A stretch of 64,000 nucleotides of DNA from CAXBCP01 sp047638395 (GTDB taxonomy: Bacteria; Pseudomonadota; Alphaproteobacteria; MPNO01; UBA830), in assembly GCA_047638395.1 (NCBI GenBank), contig JBLIMV010000006.1:1-64000 (forward strand). Direction: 5' to 3'. Under the pieces are notes generated by a model. That model made no database searches and was not told where the DNA came from. It was given only the letters and a program-made list of their open reading frames with translations. The position numbers and the translations under genes were made by a program. Shown one piece after another: positions 50,087-58,974 of this stretch. The stretch's first letter is position 1; each line of letters opens with the position of its first letter.

Positions 50087-51039
50087 TGGAAACGCGGGCG
50101 AGTTACGTCGTGGTCGGCACCTTCGTATTGGCACTGACGGCCGCCGCGTTCGGCGTAGTACTGTTCCTGACGCGCACAACATTCGAAGACACGCCGAAGG
50201 CCTATATGTCCTACTTCACAGGCTCTGTGACGGGGCTCCAGGTCGGCAGCCCGGTCCGCTATCGCGGCGTCCCTGTCGGATCGGTCAACGACATCCGCAT
50301 CGATCCGACTGATGTCGAACGGGTGCGGGTGAGAATGGAGATCATTCAGGGCACACCGATCAAGGTCGATACGACCTCCACGCTTGGCCTTCAGGGCCTG
50401 ACCGGCGTCGCCTATATCGAATTGACCGGCGGCACGCGCGACAGCAAACCGCTTACGCCCGTCGGCGGCGCCAAGATTCCGGTCATTACGGCGAAGGCAT
50501 CCGGTATTGAAAAACTCCTTACGACCGCGCCCGAACTGCTGGAGCGTGCAGTCGCGATTACCGAACGCCTGGCGCTGATCCTGGACGACCGGAACCTGAA
50601 ATCCATCTCCGACACGCTGCAAAATCTGAGCACGCTGACCGGTACCCTCGCCGGCAGCAGCGATCAGATCGAACAATTGATCGCAGATAGCCAACAAACA
50701 TTCGCAGCTCTTCGGCAAGCTGCAGATGGCATTGCGGAACTGACGGGTGGGTTGAACAGTAAGATAGGTCCGATAGCCACTGGCGCCGAGGACGTGATCG
50801 GCGATGTACGGAAAGCCGTCGGTGGCTTCAACAGGGTTGCCGGCCAGCTTGAACTCATCGTTGACGAGAACCGCGATTCAATTCGCGATTTCTCCTCCGG
50901 CGGTCTGTATGAACTGTCCCAGTTCATTGCCGAAGGTCGGGTTCTTATCTCGGCCCTCACACGGCTATCGGCCCAGATCGAGCGGGACCCCGCGCGGTTC
51001 TTCTTCGGTGACAATCAGAAAGGCTTCGAAACGAAATGA
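50086..51039 (+). CDS. mlaD: MlaD-like MCE-domain lipid-binding protein
   Basis: 317 aa from the ATG at 50086. One N-terminal membrane anchor (VVVGTFVLALTAAAFGVVLF), then an MCE domain (~40-120: GSVTGLQVGSPVRYRGVPVGSV...LGLQGLTGVAYIELTGGT), then a long helical/amphipathic tail (~150-300) as in longer alphaproteobacterial MCE proteins. MCE hexamers form the lipid channel in the periplasm. It is coupled to mlaF and to the downstream lipoprotein (ATGA overlap). Confidence 0.93.
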   Translation: METRASYVVVGTFVLALTAAAFGVVLFLTRTTFEDTPKAYMSYFTGSVTGLQVGSPVRYRGVPVGSVNDIRIDPTDVERVRVRMEIIQGTPIKVDTTSTLGLQGLTGVAYIELTGGTRDSKPLTPVGGAKIPVITAKASGIEKLLTTAPELLERAVAITERLALILDDRNLKSISDTLQNLSTLTGTLAGSSDQIEQLIADSQQTFAALRQAADGIAELTGGLNSKIGPIATGAEDVIGDVRKAVGGFNRVAGQLELIVDENRDSIRDFSSGGLYELSQFIAEGRVLISALTRLSAQIERDPARFFFGDNQKGFETK

Positions 51040-51692
51040 CTTTGAGAAACGTTTCAAGATTTCGTTCTGCGGCCCTGAGCGTCGCCCTGACCGCTCTTCT
51101 CTCCGCATGTGCAGGCAATATCCTGCCTGGTGCGGGCAACGACCCGCCCAGTCTGTATGTGCTGACGCCAAAGACCACATTCGCCGAAGACCTGCCAAAG
51201 GTCGACTGGCAGTTGACGATCCCGCTGCCGATTGCAGACGCGGCCTTGAATACGGCACGCATCACGCTGCGCCAGAACCCGATATCGCTGGAATATTATG
51301 CCCGCGCTAACTGGGTCGATACAGCGCCGCAAATGATCCAGACACTACTGGTGGAGAGTTTTGAGAATTCGGGCAAGATCGTGGGTGTTGGACGCCAGTC
51401 GGTGACCCTTCGCGCCGATTACAGCCTGCTCACGGACCTTCGGGAATTCCAGGCAGAATACCTCGGCGCCGGGCCACCCCGCGTACGGGTGCGGCTTAAC
51501 GCCAAGCTGGTGAAGATGCCCCAACGGACTATCCTGGCAACAGAAACGTTCGAGTTTCTCGAACCCGCAGCCAGCTCAGACCTTGAGGCCGTGATCAGCG
51601 CGTTCGATATCGCGCTGGGGAAGACCCTTAAACGGATTGTCGAATGGTCGTTAAAGGCAGTGCCGGCTAAATCGCCGCGCGCACGCCGCTGA
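51036..51692 (+). CDS. ABC-type transport auxiliary lipoprotein (PqiC/LetA-system-like)
   Basis: 218 aa. The signal peptide ends with a lipobox LLSAC (Cys near residue 25). The mature part has the family opening DPPSLYVLTPKTTF and the later RVRLNAKLVKMPQRTILATETFEF. Outer-membrane lipoproteins of this type accompany MCE systems (PqiC, or the lipoprotein of Mla/Mce operons) and probably dock the channel to the outer membrane. It overlaps mlaD by 4 nt and is the last gene of the operon. Confidence 0.87.
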   Translation: MTLRNVSRFRSAALSVALTALLSACAGNILPGAGNDPPSLYVLTPKTTFAEDLPKVDWQLTIPLPIADAALNTARITLRQNPISLEYYARANWVDTAPQMIQTLLVESFENSGKIVGVGRQSVTLRADYSLLTDLREFQAEYLGAGPPRVRVRLNAKLVKMPQRTILATETFEFLEPAASSDLEAVISAFDIALGKTLKRIVEWSLKAVPAKSPRARR

Positions 51693-51707
51693 CCGTCCGA
51701 ATACGGA

Positions 51708-52766
51708 TCAGGAACCCTTCTTGGGCTTCGCCAGATAGTCTTCCATCTTCGATGTCAGCTTCTCTGAATCGCCAGCTGTGAGCATATAAGTCCAGCCCTT
51801 GGTCCGCGCGTTAATCTCGGCGACGGCCTTCTCAGCGGCGGCCTTCTTGTTCGCGTCGGTGACGGTTGCGTCGACTTCAGCCGAAAAACGGCCCCAGAAA
51901 TCTTCGCCGAACTTTACCGTCTCGATCCGGACCGTGTAGCCGTCCCAGACGGTATAATGCGCAACCCACGGCTTCGCGGGCCATTCCTGCTTTTCAGCCT
52001 TTTGCACATCGTCAAACATCATGCGCCACATCACGCCGGCAAGCGGATCGGCTTCATCCTTGTTTTTGATCGCGCGGCCTTCGGGCACGTTCTCGATCTT
52101 GAAATTTGGATCTTTTACGGCTGCCTTGGAAAGGATGATTTCGGCACCTTCGGGATCGGCGACAACAACCTTGCTGACCTTTTCCTGACCATAATTGACG
52201 ATCTGGCGGGCCATCCAGTTATTGGGCTCTTCGCCCAGATCCACCTGACCGCGGGCAAGCCACGTCGCCTTTTCATCACCACGACGGATATAGGTACCGG
52301 CGCCGCCGGTGCCAAACAGGTTCGGGTTAAGCTTGCCGATAACGACATCGGCAAGAACGTTGCCCTTCGCGTCCTTCAGGACGACCTTTCGCGACTTCGC
52401 CTTCTTGTCGGCCGGGTCATTCAACTCAAGCCGTTCGTACCGCGCCGCATCGGCGGTTTTCTTTTCGATCAGCTTGAAATTCGACAGGTTCACGATGGCC
52501 GATTTCACCTTCTGAAATTCGACGCGGTAGCCGTCTTTCTGATCCATCCCCCAGTTCTCGCCCGCCAGGGTCATGGAGAATTCCGACGTCGCGTTTTTAA
52601 TTTCGATCTTCGCGACACCGTTGATGTTTTCCGACAGTTTCGAAAACGCCGGATCGGTGCCCGCTGTCAGCGTGGTGATTTCGGTTTGTGTCGAAACAGC
52701 GACACCGGCGGCAACAACAACAGCGGCCGTCAGGCCTGCAAATGCATAGAATGTTCCGGGTTTCAT
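51708..52766 (-). CDS. DUF4340 periplasmic protein of a Gld-type ABC operon
   Basis: 352 aa. One N-terminal membrane segment (FYAFAGLTAAVVVAAGVAV) is followed by a beta-rich, Lys-rich exported region with VDLGEEPNNWMARQIVNYGQEKVSKV, typical of DUF4340. The family is consistently encoded next to GldG-like proteins; its role is unknown. It is 20 nt behind the GldG-like gene, the last gene of the operon. Confidence 0.85.
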   Translation of the reverse strand: MKPGTFYAFAGLTAAVVVAAGVAVSTQTEITTLTAGTDPAFSKLSENINGVAKIEIKNATSEFSMTLAGENWGMDQKDGYRVEFQKVKSAIVNLSNFKLIEKKTADAARYERLELNDPADKKAKSRKVVLKDAKGNVLADVVIGKLNPNLFGTGGAGTYIRRGDEKATWLARGQVDLGEEPNNWMARQIVNYGQEKVSKVVVADPEGAEIILSKAAVKDPNFKIENVPEGRAIKNKDEADPLAGVMWRMMFDDVQKAEKQEWPAKPWVAHYTVWDGYTVRIETVKFGEDFWGRFSAEVDATVTDANKKAAAEKAVAEINARTKGWTYMLTAGDSEKLTSKMEDYLAKPKKGS

Positions 52767-52786
52767 CGTGCGGTCTCCACTTCCGA

Positions 52787-54709
52787 TCAGGACGCTGCGC
52801 GGGCGCGTTTGCGATTGCGGCGCACGAGCGCAACAAGCACGGCGAATATTGCGACCGCGGCCGGCATGGCCGCGATGTTGACCAGTTTCAGCTGTCCGTC
52901 GAGTTCGTCAATATCGCGGCGAAGATTGAGCTGTACGCTGCGCAGCTCGCGGCGGATCTCCAGGACACGGGCTCGGAACTTGCCGATTGCTTCCTGCTGT
53001 TCAGGCGACATAACGGCACCGCTTTTGGCGCGCTCGGTCGTCTGAAGCTCCTGCATCTTCTTTTCAACGTCGGCAAGCTCCGTCACCAGGCTGCGTTCCT
53101 TGGTCCGGTACTTGTCCTCGGCCTCGTTCTGGATATCCTCGACAAGCTCAAACGGCCGTGCAGACAGCCCCCGGCTACGCAATCCGATCAGCGAGCTGGT
53201 TCCGGACAGGTTATCGGCGGCATTGACCACGAAGTCGGCGTTATTGGCGGTTGGCACCGTCACCGTTTGTCCAAACAGGTCCTGGGAACGCACCCAGAAT
53301 AGGTCGGCGATGAAATCGGTGTCTGCAACAATGATGATGTTTGCCGGCTTCTCGGACGTTTTCAGATGCGGTTTCACGACCGCAGCCTTCTCGTCTTTTT
53401 TCGCATCCTTTTTGGAATCGTCTTTCGGCGGACCGTCGGGGAACGCGCTTTTGACCGTGCCGCTGAGCCGGGCCGCCAGGATGTAGGTCCTATCCTGGGA
53501 TTTAAACTGCTGCAGAATGTCGGCAGGCTTCGGGTCCCGTCGCACCATATCTGCGGGGAACGGACCGGATGAGGATGTCGACGTGATCAGCGGTTCAACC
53601 TTGACCGTTGCATCGTCCGCGACTTCGAAAAATCCGGGCGTGCCGAAATTGACCAGACGCAGCTGCGAGCTCGTCACATCGGTCGAATTAATGTTCTCGG
53701 GGCCATAGCTTGTCCACGCCACATAGCGCGTAATGATTGGCCGGCCGAATGAATCGACACCTGCCTGCACGCGCTGTCCGGCCTTCAAATCGCCAAGAAC
53801 CTTGTTCCGGTCGAACTTGATGCCCCATGCCTTGAAGAGCTTCGGCAGATCAGAACCCATACCCGGCGGCAAGCGCAGCGCCCGATTGCTGCGGGCGCCT
53901 TCTTCGGCATGCGGATCGACGAATACCATCGCCTTGCCACCACGAAGAACGTACTGGTCGATAGCGTATTTGGACACGTCGCTGAGACCGAACGGATGCA
54001 CAATCATCACGAGGTCGACATCGTCGGTGATCTTCGGCGTCAGCCCCTGGGGCCGCACTTCGAAGAACTGTTTCAGCTGATCGACCAGCGCCCAGGGTTT
54101 GTATTTCTTGAGCGGGTCGGAATCGATCGGGATACCGGCGACAAGCGCGATAACCTTTTTCTTCGGGTTGGCCAGATTGTTGATCATCCGGGTCAGGTCG
54201 TATTCCAGAAACTGTTCGCGCTGCGGCGTCAGGAACGGGATCACATCTTTATCATCGGTCGTGTTTGTCGCCGCGATACCGAAATAACCGAGATCGCCGG
54301 CTTCGGTGATGGGCACACCACTGAGACCGAAACCGACGGCACGATCTTCTTCGGGCGAGAACGGTTCAGGATCGATCAGCTCGAGCCGGATCGTCCCATT
54401 GGACAGCCCGACATAGCGCTCGAGCAGTTCCTGCACACGGCTGCCATAGGCGGTCAGCCCGGGCGTGGTCTCGACGAGTTTTCGTGTCGAAAAGAACCGA
54501 AGCGTGATCGGTTCTTTGACGGCCCCAAGGGTCTCCTCGGTGCCGCTGGAAAGCGTAAAGAGCTTGTTCTCCGTCAGATCGACCTGAACACCCTTGATGG
54601 CCGCTTCCGAGAAGATATTGATCGCCAGGAACAGGACGACGGCAAGTGCCAGTGCGGCAACGCCAAGCTTGCGGCTGTCTCTGACGACGGGTTTGTTGCT
54701 ATTTGCCAT
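52787..54709 (-). CDS. GldG-family ABC transport auxiliary membrane protein
   Basis: 640 aa. An N-terminal membrane segment (LGVAALALAVVLFLAINIFS), a large periplasmic region with the GldG core (VDLTENKLFTLSSGTEETLG, VALVAGIPIDSDPL, DQYVLRGGKAMVFVDPHAEE), a Lys/Asp-rich low-complexity insert (~405-425), a coiled coil (~560-610) and a C-terminal membrane segment (~612-632). GldG and GldF form the membrane part of an ABC system first found in gliding Bacteroidetes; in Proteobacteria the function is unknown. Confidence 0.88.
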   Translation of the reverse strand: MANSNKPVVRDSRKLGVAALALAVVLFLAINIFSEAAIKGVQVDLTENKLFTLSSGTEETLGAVKEPITLRFFSTRKLVETTPGLTAYGSRVQELLERYVGLSNGTIRLELIDPEPFSPEEDRAVGFGLSGVPITEAGDLGYFGIAATNTTDDKDVIPFLTPQREQFLEYDLTRMINNLANPKKKVIALVAGIPIDSDPLKKYKPWALVDQLKQFFEVRPQGLTPKITDDVDLVMIVHPFGLSDVSKYAIDQYVLRGGKAMVFVDPHAEEGARSNRALRLPPGMGSDLPKLFKAWGIKFDRNKVLGDLKAGQRVQAGVDSFGRPIITRYVAWTSYGPENINSTDVTSSQLRLVNFGTPGFFEVADDATVKVEPLITSTSSSGPFPADMVRRDPKPADILQQFKSQDRTYILAARLSGTVKSAFPDGPPKDDSKKDAKKDEKAAVVKPHLKTSEKPANIIIVADTDFIADLFWVRSQDLFGQTVTVPTANNADFVVNAADNLSGTSSLIGLRSRGLSARPFELVEDIQNEAEDKYRTKERSLVTELADVEKKMQELQTTERAKSGAVMSPEQQEAIGKFRARVLEIRRELRSVQLNLRRDIDELDGQLKLVNIAAMPAAVAIFAVLVALVRRNRKRARAAS

Positions 54710-54718
54710 AATGTGCCC

Positions 54719-55453
54719 TCATGAACCTTTCTTGAGGTCGACGACCACGACGTTCGCGAACAGGAAGACGCCGATAACCGACGCCAGGTAAACGAAATCG
54801 CGAAGATCGAAGACGCCGCGCGTAATCGCGTCAAAATTCGTCAGGAAGCTGAGCGAAGCGACCAGGTCCACGACGAAGGCGCTGGCCCAGCCGCGAAATG
54901 CCGACTGCACCGGCTCCAGCCCACTCATCATGAAGATGAAGCAGACTGCCGCTGTAATGACGAAGGCGATAACCTGATTACGGGTCAATGCCGACACGAA
55001 ACTGCCGATGGCGAGAAACGCGCCTGCCATCAGGAAGCTTGCGACATAGCCTGCAAAAATCACCCCATTATCGGGCGATCCGAGATAATTGACCGTAAGC
55101 CAGATCGGGAATGTCAGCGCCAGCGCGATACCCGCAAACACCCAGGCGGCAATAAACTTGCCGGCCACGGCTTGCGAGGTGGATACCGGCAGGGTCATCA
55201 GAAGTTCGATCGTGCCGGATTTTCGCTCTTCGGCCCAAAGCCGCATGCCGACGGCAGGTATCAGGAACAGATACAGCCATGGATGAAACGAGAAAAACGC
55301 CTGCAGGTCAGCCTGACCGCGCTGGAAGAAGCCGCCGAAATAGAAAGTCGTTGCGCCGGCAAGAGCCAGGAAGATGACGATAAAAACATAGGCGAGCGGC
55401 GTCGAGAAATACGCAAAAAGCTCGCGCTTGGAGATTGCGAGGGCAGTATTCAT
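54719..55453 (-). CDS. ABC-2-type permease, GldF-like
   Basis: 244 aa with six membrane segments. The start (KRELFAYFSTPLAYVFIVIF) and the motif WAEERKSGTIELLMTLPVSTSQAVAGKF are characteristic of the GldF/ABC-2 permeases. It overlaps the ATPase gene by 4 nt and precedes the GldG-like gene by 9 nt, giving an ATPase-permease-GldG-DUF4340 operon. Confidence 0.9.
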   Translation of the reverse strand: MNTALAISKRELFAYFSTPLAYVFIVIFLALAGATTFYFGGFFQRGQADLQAFFSFHPWLYLFLIPAVGMRLWAEERKSGTIELLMTLPVSTSQAVAGKFIAAWVFAGIALALTFPIWLTVNYLGSPDNGVIFAGYVASFLMAGAFLAIGSFVSALTRNQVIAFVITAAVCFIFMMSGLEPVQSAFRGWASAFVVDLVASLSFLTNFDAITRGVFDLRDFVYLASVIGVFLFANVVVVDLKKGS

Positions 55454-56409
55454 TTTTCGCCTCCCTGTTCGTCGCCGGTCAGCTGGCGGAAAACGTCTTC
55501 GAGGCGACCGCGTTCGACATAGAGCTGCTCGGTCGCAATGCTTCGATCTTTCATGCGGGCATTGACGGTTTCTATAATCGTCGCGCCGTTCTTGGACATC
55601 ACCACGACATGTGCCGTGTCCCCGACGTCATCGCCGGTCTCGATACGTTCGATGTCGCTGATCCCGTCCAGTGCTTCCTTCAGTCCGGCGACGTGATCGC
55701 GGTGAAGGCGGACCGAGACCGCGTTGTAATAAGACGAGCGGCGTTCAAGATCCGCCGGTGTGCCGTCTGCGATCATTTTGCCCCGGGCAATCACGATCGC
55801 GCGGCTACACACCGCATCTACTTCTTCAAGGACATGCGTCGAGATGACAATCACCTTGTCCTTGGACATATCGGCAATCAGCTCTCGGACATGGTGCTTC
55901 TGGTTCGGGTCGAGACCGTCCGTCGGCTCATCAAGGATCAGAACATCGGGATCATGCAGGATCGCCTGCGCCAGTCCGACCCGGCGCTTAAAGCCCTTGG
56001 ACAAAGTGCCGATCTGCTGATTGAAAACTTCATTTAGCTGCAGCTTGTCGACGGCGTTGTCGATTCCGTTCCGCCGCTCGGCGCCGGACAGGCGGCGCAC
56101 ATCCGCCACAAAGGACAGCATGCCGGACGGCGTCATATCTTCATAAAGAGGCGCGCCCTCGGGCAGGTAGCCGATATGGCGTTTAACGGCGATGGGATCG
56201 CGCGTCACATCATTGCCGCAGATAATCGCTGTGCCAGCCGTCGGTGTCAGGAAACCCGTCACCATTTTCATCGTTGTCGATTTGCCGGAACCGTTCGGGC
56301 CCAGGAAGCCAAGGACTTCGCCGGCTGCGACGGAAAAACTTACATCATCCACCGCAGTGAACTGGCCGAACTGCTTTGTCAGGCCCTGAATGTCGAGCAT
56401 TGTGCTCAT
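55450..56409 (-). CDS. ABC transporter ATPase, GldA-like
   Basis: 319 aa from the ATG at 56409 (MSTMLDIQGLTKQFG); the frame is open 25 codons further but lacks family similarity. Walker A is GPNGSGKSTTMKM, the signature is TLSKGFKRRVGLAQAI, Walker B is VLILDEPTDGLDP. The ~90-residue C-terminal extension is usual in ABC-2 ATPases. It drives the GldF/GldG-like membrane complex. The 233-nt gap upstream holds the hsp20 terminator and nothing else I can name. Confidence 0.92.
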   Translation of the reverse strand: MSTMLDIQGLTKQFGQFTAVDDVSFSVAAGEVLGFLGPNGSGKSTTMKMVTGFLTPTAGTAIICGNDVTRDPIAVKRHIGYLPEGAPLYEDMTPSGMLSFVADVRRLSGAERRNGIDNAVDKLQLNEVFNQQIGTLSKGFKRRVGLAQAILHDPDVLILDEPTDGLDPNQKHHVRELIADMSKDKVIVISTHVLEEVDAVCSRAIVIARGKMIADGTPADLERRSSYYNAVSVRLHRDHVAGLKEALDGISDIERIETGDDVGDTAHVVVMSKNGATIIETVNARMKDRSIATEQLYVERGRLEDVFRQLTGDEQGGEK

Positions 56410-56598
56410 TGTCGTTTCATCCTCCCGGTTCGTTCCGCTGTCTGGGCTATCGGGGTTCCCCGACGCCGGTTTTGCACCGGTCAAGCTACCAAGAACCGCG
56501 AGGGACTAAAGCCCTGCGACGAGTTCGTCAACAGCGCTTGTCAGAAGCTATAGTTAATACGGTGTCGTTACGTTGCATCATCGCTGTAGTCAAAACGG

Positions 56599-56631
56599 CC
56601 AAAAGCCGGGCCATTACAGCCCGGCTTTTGG
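56599..56631. terminator. bidirectional intrinsic terminator after hsp20
   Basis: Perfect 13-bp stem, CCAAAAGCCGGGC (56599-56611) with GCCCGGCTTTTGG (56619-56631) and a 7-nt loop, 12 nt past the hsp20 stop on the minus strand. It is followed by CCGTTTTG on that strand and TTCTTTTC on the other. Confidence 0.85.
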
Positions 56632-56642
56632 TTCTTTTCAGG

Positions 56643-57101
56643 TTAGGCTGCTTGCGCAGTCTGGTCTTCTATAACGGTCGATACCGATTGGATAGCGATC
56701 TTGCGTGGTTTCATCGCTTCGGGAATTTCCCGGACGAGATCGATCACCAACAGGCCGTCTTTCAGGTCAGCCACCCTTACCTCGACATGGTCGGCGAGCT
56801 GGAAACGCCGCTCGAACGCACGCCGCGCAATACCGCGATGAAGGAAATTCACATCATCGCCTTCATTGGCACCCTTGCCGATAACGACAAGTTGTCCGTC
56901 ACGCACCTCTACATCGAGATCCTGCGGACCGAAGCCGGCCACCGCGACGCTGATCTGATAATCGTCTTCGCTGGTTTTCACGATGTTGTAGGGTGGGTAA
57001 CCGTCCGCCGCTGGGGTCTTCTGGGCGGCATCAAGCAATGACGTCATACGGTCAAAGCCGACAGCGGAGCGGTAAAGGGGGGAAAAATCAAAAGTACGCA
57101 T
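56643..57101 (-). CDS. Hsp20/alpha-crystallin small heat-shock protein (IbpA-like)
   Basis: 152 aa. N-terminus MRTFDFSPLYRSAVGFDRM as in IbpA-type class A proteins of this class. The alpha-crystallin domain (~35-130) has YQISVAVAGFGPQDLDVEV, NFLHRGIARRAFERRFQLADHVEV and the GLLVIDLVREIPEAMKPR end. It holds unfolding proteins in the cytosol. The gene has its own RpoH-type promoter, a structured leader with an RNA-thermometer-like hairpin over the ribosome site, and a strong terminator. Confidence 0.95.
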   Translation of the reverse strand: MRTFDFSPLYRSAVGFDRMTSLLDAAQKTPAADGYPPYNIVKTSEDDYQISVAVAGFGPQDLDVEVRDGQLVVIGKGANEGDDVNFLHRGIARRAFERRFQLADHVEVRVADLKDGLLVIDLVREIPEAMKPRKIAIQSVSTVIEDQTAQAA

Positions 57102-57188
57102 TCACATATCCTCCTGTGAGCAACATGTTGGAGAGCAGCCAAATTGGCCGGCTCCGGGTTAACATCCGGCCCCGAACGGGCACCGGAC
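57102..57188 (-). promoter_or_regulatory. ROSE-like RNA thermometer leader of hsp20
   Basis: In the ~87-nt leader the ribosome site aggagg (8 nt before ATG) can fold back on the preceding ...TTGCT over a CAC loop. Outward from the loop the pairs are U-A, C-G, G-G, U-A, U-G, G-G, U-A, A-U. The UUGCU/AGGAG pairing with a central G-G is the hallmark of ROSE elements, which melt on heat shock. GC-rich hairpins lie further upstream. An alternative TCACA/TGTGA hairpin exposes the ribosome site in its loop. Confidence 0.6.
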
Positions 57189-57194
57189 ATCTCT

Positions 57195-57223
57195 AATGTG
57201 GGATGCGCAGCCAAAATTTCAAG
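57195..57223 (-). promoter_or_regulatory. RpoH (sigma-32) type promoter of hsp20
   Basis: On the minus strand CTTGAAA (57217-57223), a 14-nt spacer and CCCACATT (57195-57202) match the heat-shock sigma consensus CTTGAAA/CCCCATNT closely. Transcription would start near 57188. Confidence 0.75.
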
Positions 57224-57241
57224 ACATCATAACTTATTGTT

Positions 57242-58342
57242 TTAAATAAGCTTCTTCACATATTCAGCGATTGCGAGGGAGGACGTCATGCCAGGGGACT
57301 CGATCCCGTAAAGATTAATAAGGCCAGCAACGCCGTGGTCATCCGGTCCCTGAATCAGAAAGTCGCGGGCGGCTTCCGCGGGCGCCTGTATCTTCGGCCG
57401 GATACCGGAATATCCGGGCTGGATAGCGCCGTCTTCCAACGCCGGGTAATAGGTTCGCACAGCGGCATAAAATTTCTCGGCACGGGCAGGATCGACGTCG
57501 TAGTCGATCTCATCGACCCATTCGACATCAGGCCCGAACCGGACCTGCCCGCCAAGATCCACTGTCACATGAACGCCCAGACCGGCTTTTTCCGGCACCG
57601 GGTAGATCGGGCGGCTGAACGGTGCTTTACCCGACAGCGTGTAATAATTGCCTTTGCAGTAATAGGTCGGCGGGACAGTCTCGGCGGGAATGCCGGAGAT
57701 CGTCGATGAGATGGACTGGGCCCACAGCCCCGCGCTGTTGATCACCAGGTCGGCGACGAGTGACATCGGTGCGTCGCCGCCGCAATCGAGACGTATCCCG
57801 TCATTCATCACCTGTCCGCCGGTGACGGGCGTCAGGAAGGCAAACATTGCGCCCGCTTCTTCCGCGTCACCCTGCAGGGCCAGCATGTAGGAATGGCTGT
57901 CCAGAATACCGGTGGACGGCGACCAGAGCGCACCGACGCAATACACCGCAGGTTCCATCTCGGTGACCTGGTCGGGTGTCATCCATTCAAGATCGGTAAC
58001 GCCGTTGGCGGCCGCCGTCTTTTTCAGGCGTTCGAGTTCGGGCAGCTGCTCGGTATTTGTGGCGACGATGATCTTACCGCAATTGTTATAGGCGACGCCG
58101 TGATCATCGCAGAACGCGTACATCGCTTTCTTACCGGCGACACAAAACTGCGCCTTCAGACTGCCGGGCACATAATATATGCCGGCGTGAATGACCTCGC
58201 TGTGACGCGAACTCGTCTCCGTGCCGATTGCATCCGCCTTCTCGACGACGACGACCTCACGTCCCGTCAGCGCGATGGCGCGCGCAACCGCCAGGCCGAC
58301 AACACCGGCGCCGATGACGACGCAATCGACCCGCTCGCTCAT
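57242..58342 (-). CDS. FAD-dependent oxidoreductase, L-2-hydroxyglutarate oxidase-like
   Basis: 366 aa from the ATG at 58342 (MSERVDCVVIGAGVVGLA). The dinucleotide-binding motif is GAGVVGLAVARAIALTGREVVVVEK. SSRHSEVIHAGIYYVPGSLKA is very close to the LhgO/L-2-hydroxyglutarate dehydrogenase pattern, and GIRPKIQ...GLINLYGIESPGMTSSLAIAEYV ends the fold. It probably oxidises an alpha-hydroxy acid such as L-2-hydroxyglutarate, passing electrons to quinone or oxygen. It starts 2 nt after the DUF924 gene stop, so the two are coupled. Confidence 0.85.
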   Translation of the reverse strand: MSERVDCVVIGAGVVGLAVARAIALTGREVVVVEKADAIGTETSSRHSEVIHAGIYYVPGSLKAQFCVAGKKAMYAFCDDHGVAYNNCGKIIVATNTEQLPELERLKKTAAANGVTDLEWMTPDQVTEMEPAVYCVGALWSPSTGILDSHSYMLALQGDAEEAGAMFAFLTPVTGGQVMNDGIRLDCGGDAPMSLVADLVINSAGLWAQSISSTISGIPAETVPPTYYCKGNYYTLSGKAPFSRPIYPVPEKAGLGVHVTVDLGGQVRFGPDVEWVDEIDYDVDPARAEKFYAAVRTYYPALEDGAIQPGYSGIRPKIQAPAEAARDFLIQGPDDHGVAGLINLYGIESPGMTSSLAIAEYVKKLI

Positions 58343-58344
58343 GG

Positions 58345-58944
58345 CTAGTTGTCGCTTTCGGGAACGGTGCCGAAATTCTGATTGCTTGATTTGTGCCAAG
58401 CCGTCTCCGCCGCCGTATTCTCCCGGCCCAGCATCGCGTTGCGATGCGGGAAGCGTCCGAACTCCGCTACGATGTCCAAATGGGCGACAGCAAACTCGAT
58501 CCATTCGGCTTTGCTTTCATGGTCATCAATCGCTTCATAGAACGCGACACACTGCCGTTGATCGTCAACATTCTCACTGTGTTCAAACGGCAGATAGGCA
58601 AACACTTTTTCCACCGTGATCAATTCGTCATGGAGCGGGCTCGCAACCAGTTCTTTGGCCAACGCCAACGCCACCGGGTCGGCGGCGAAGGACTTGCCGT
58701 TCCCGCGAAAAATGTTTCGCGGCACCTGGTCCAGCAGAACGATCAGGGCCACCCAGCCACGCGCATCCGATTTCCAGTCTTCAAGGTCGCCCGCGGCCGC
58801 GCGGTGATATTGATCGAGAAAACGCTCTTTTAGCTCACGGTCGATATCCGGCGTACTGGCGAACCAGAATTCCCGCACATCGCCATGGCCCTCGCTCCCG
58901 GGTGCCCCAAACCAAAAATCATAAATCTCACGCCACTCGGCCAT
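58345..58944 (-). CDS. DUF924 family protein
   Basis: 199 aa, mostly helical. It has the family opening REIYDFWFGAPGSEGHG...REFWF and the central VALIVLLDQVPRNIFRGNGKSFAAD, followed by YLPFEHSENVDDQ. The function is unknown; the fold is TPR-like in solved members. It is coupled to the FAD oxidoreductase downstream (2-nt gap). Confidence 0.9.
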   Translation of the reverse strand: MAEWREIYDFWFGAPGSEGHGDVREFWFASTPDIDRELKERFLDQYHRAAAGDLEDWKSDARGWVALIVLLDQVPRNIFRGNGKSFAADPVALALAKELVASPLHDELITVEKVFAYLPFEHSENVDDQRQCVAFYEAIDDHESKAEWIEFAVAHLDIVAEFGRFPHRNAMLGRENTAAETAWHKSSNQNFGTVPESDN

Positions 58945-58974
58945 TGCTTCTTCCTATTACAATTCGCGTTGGTT

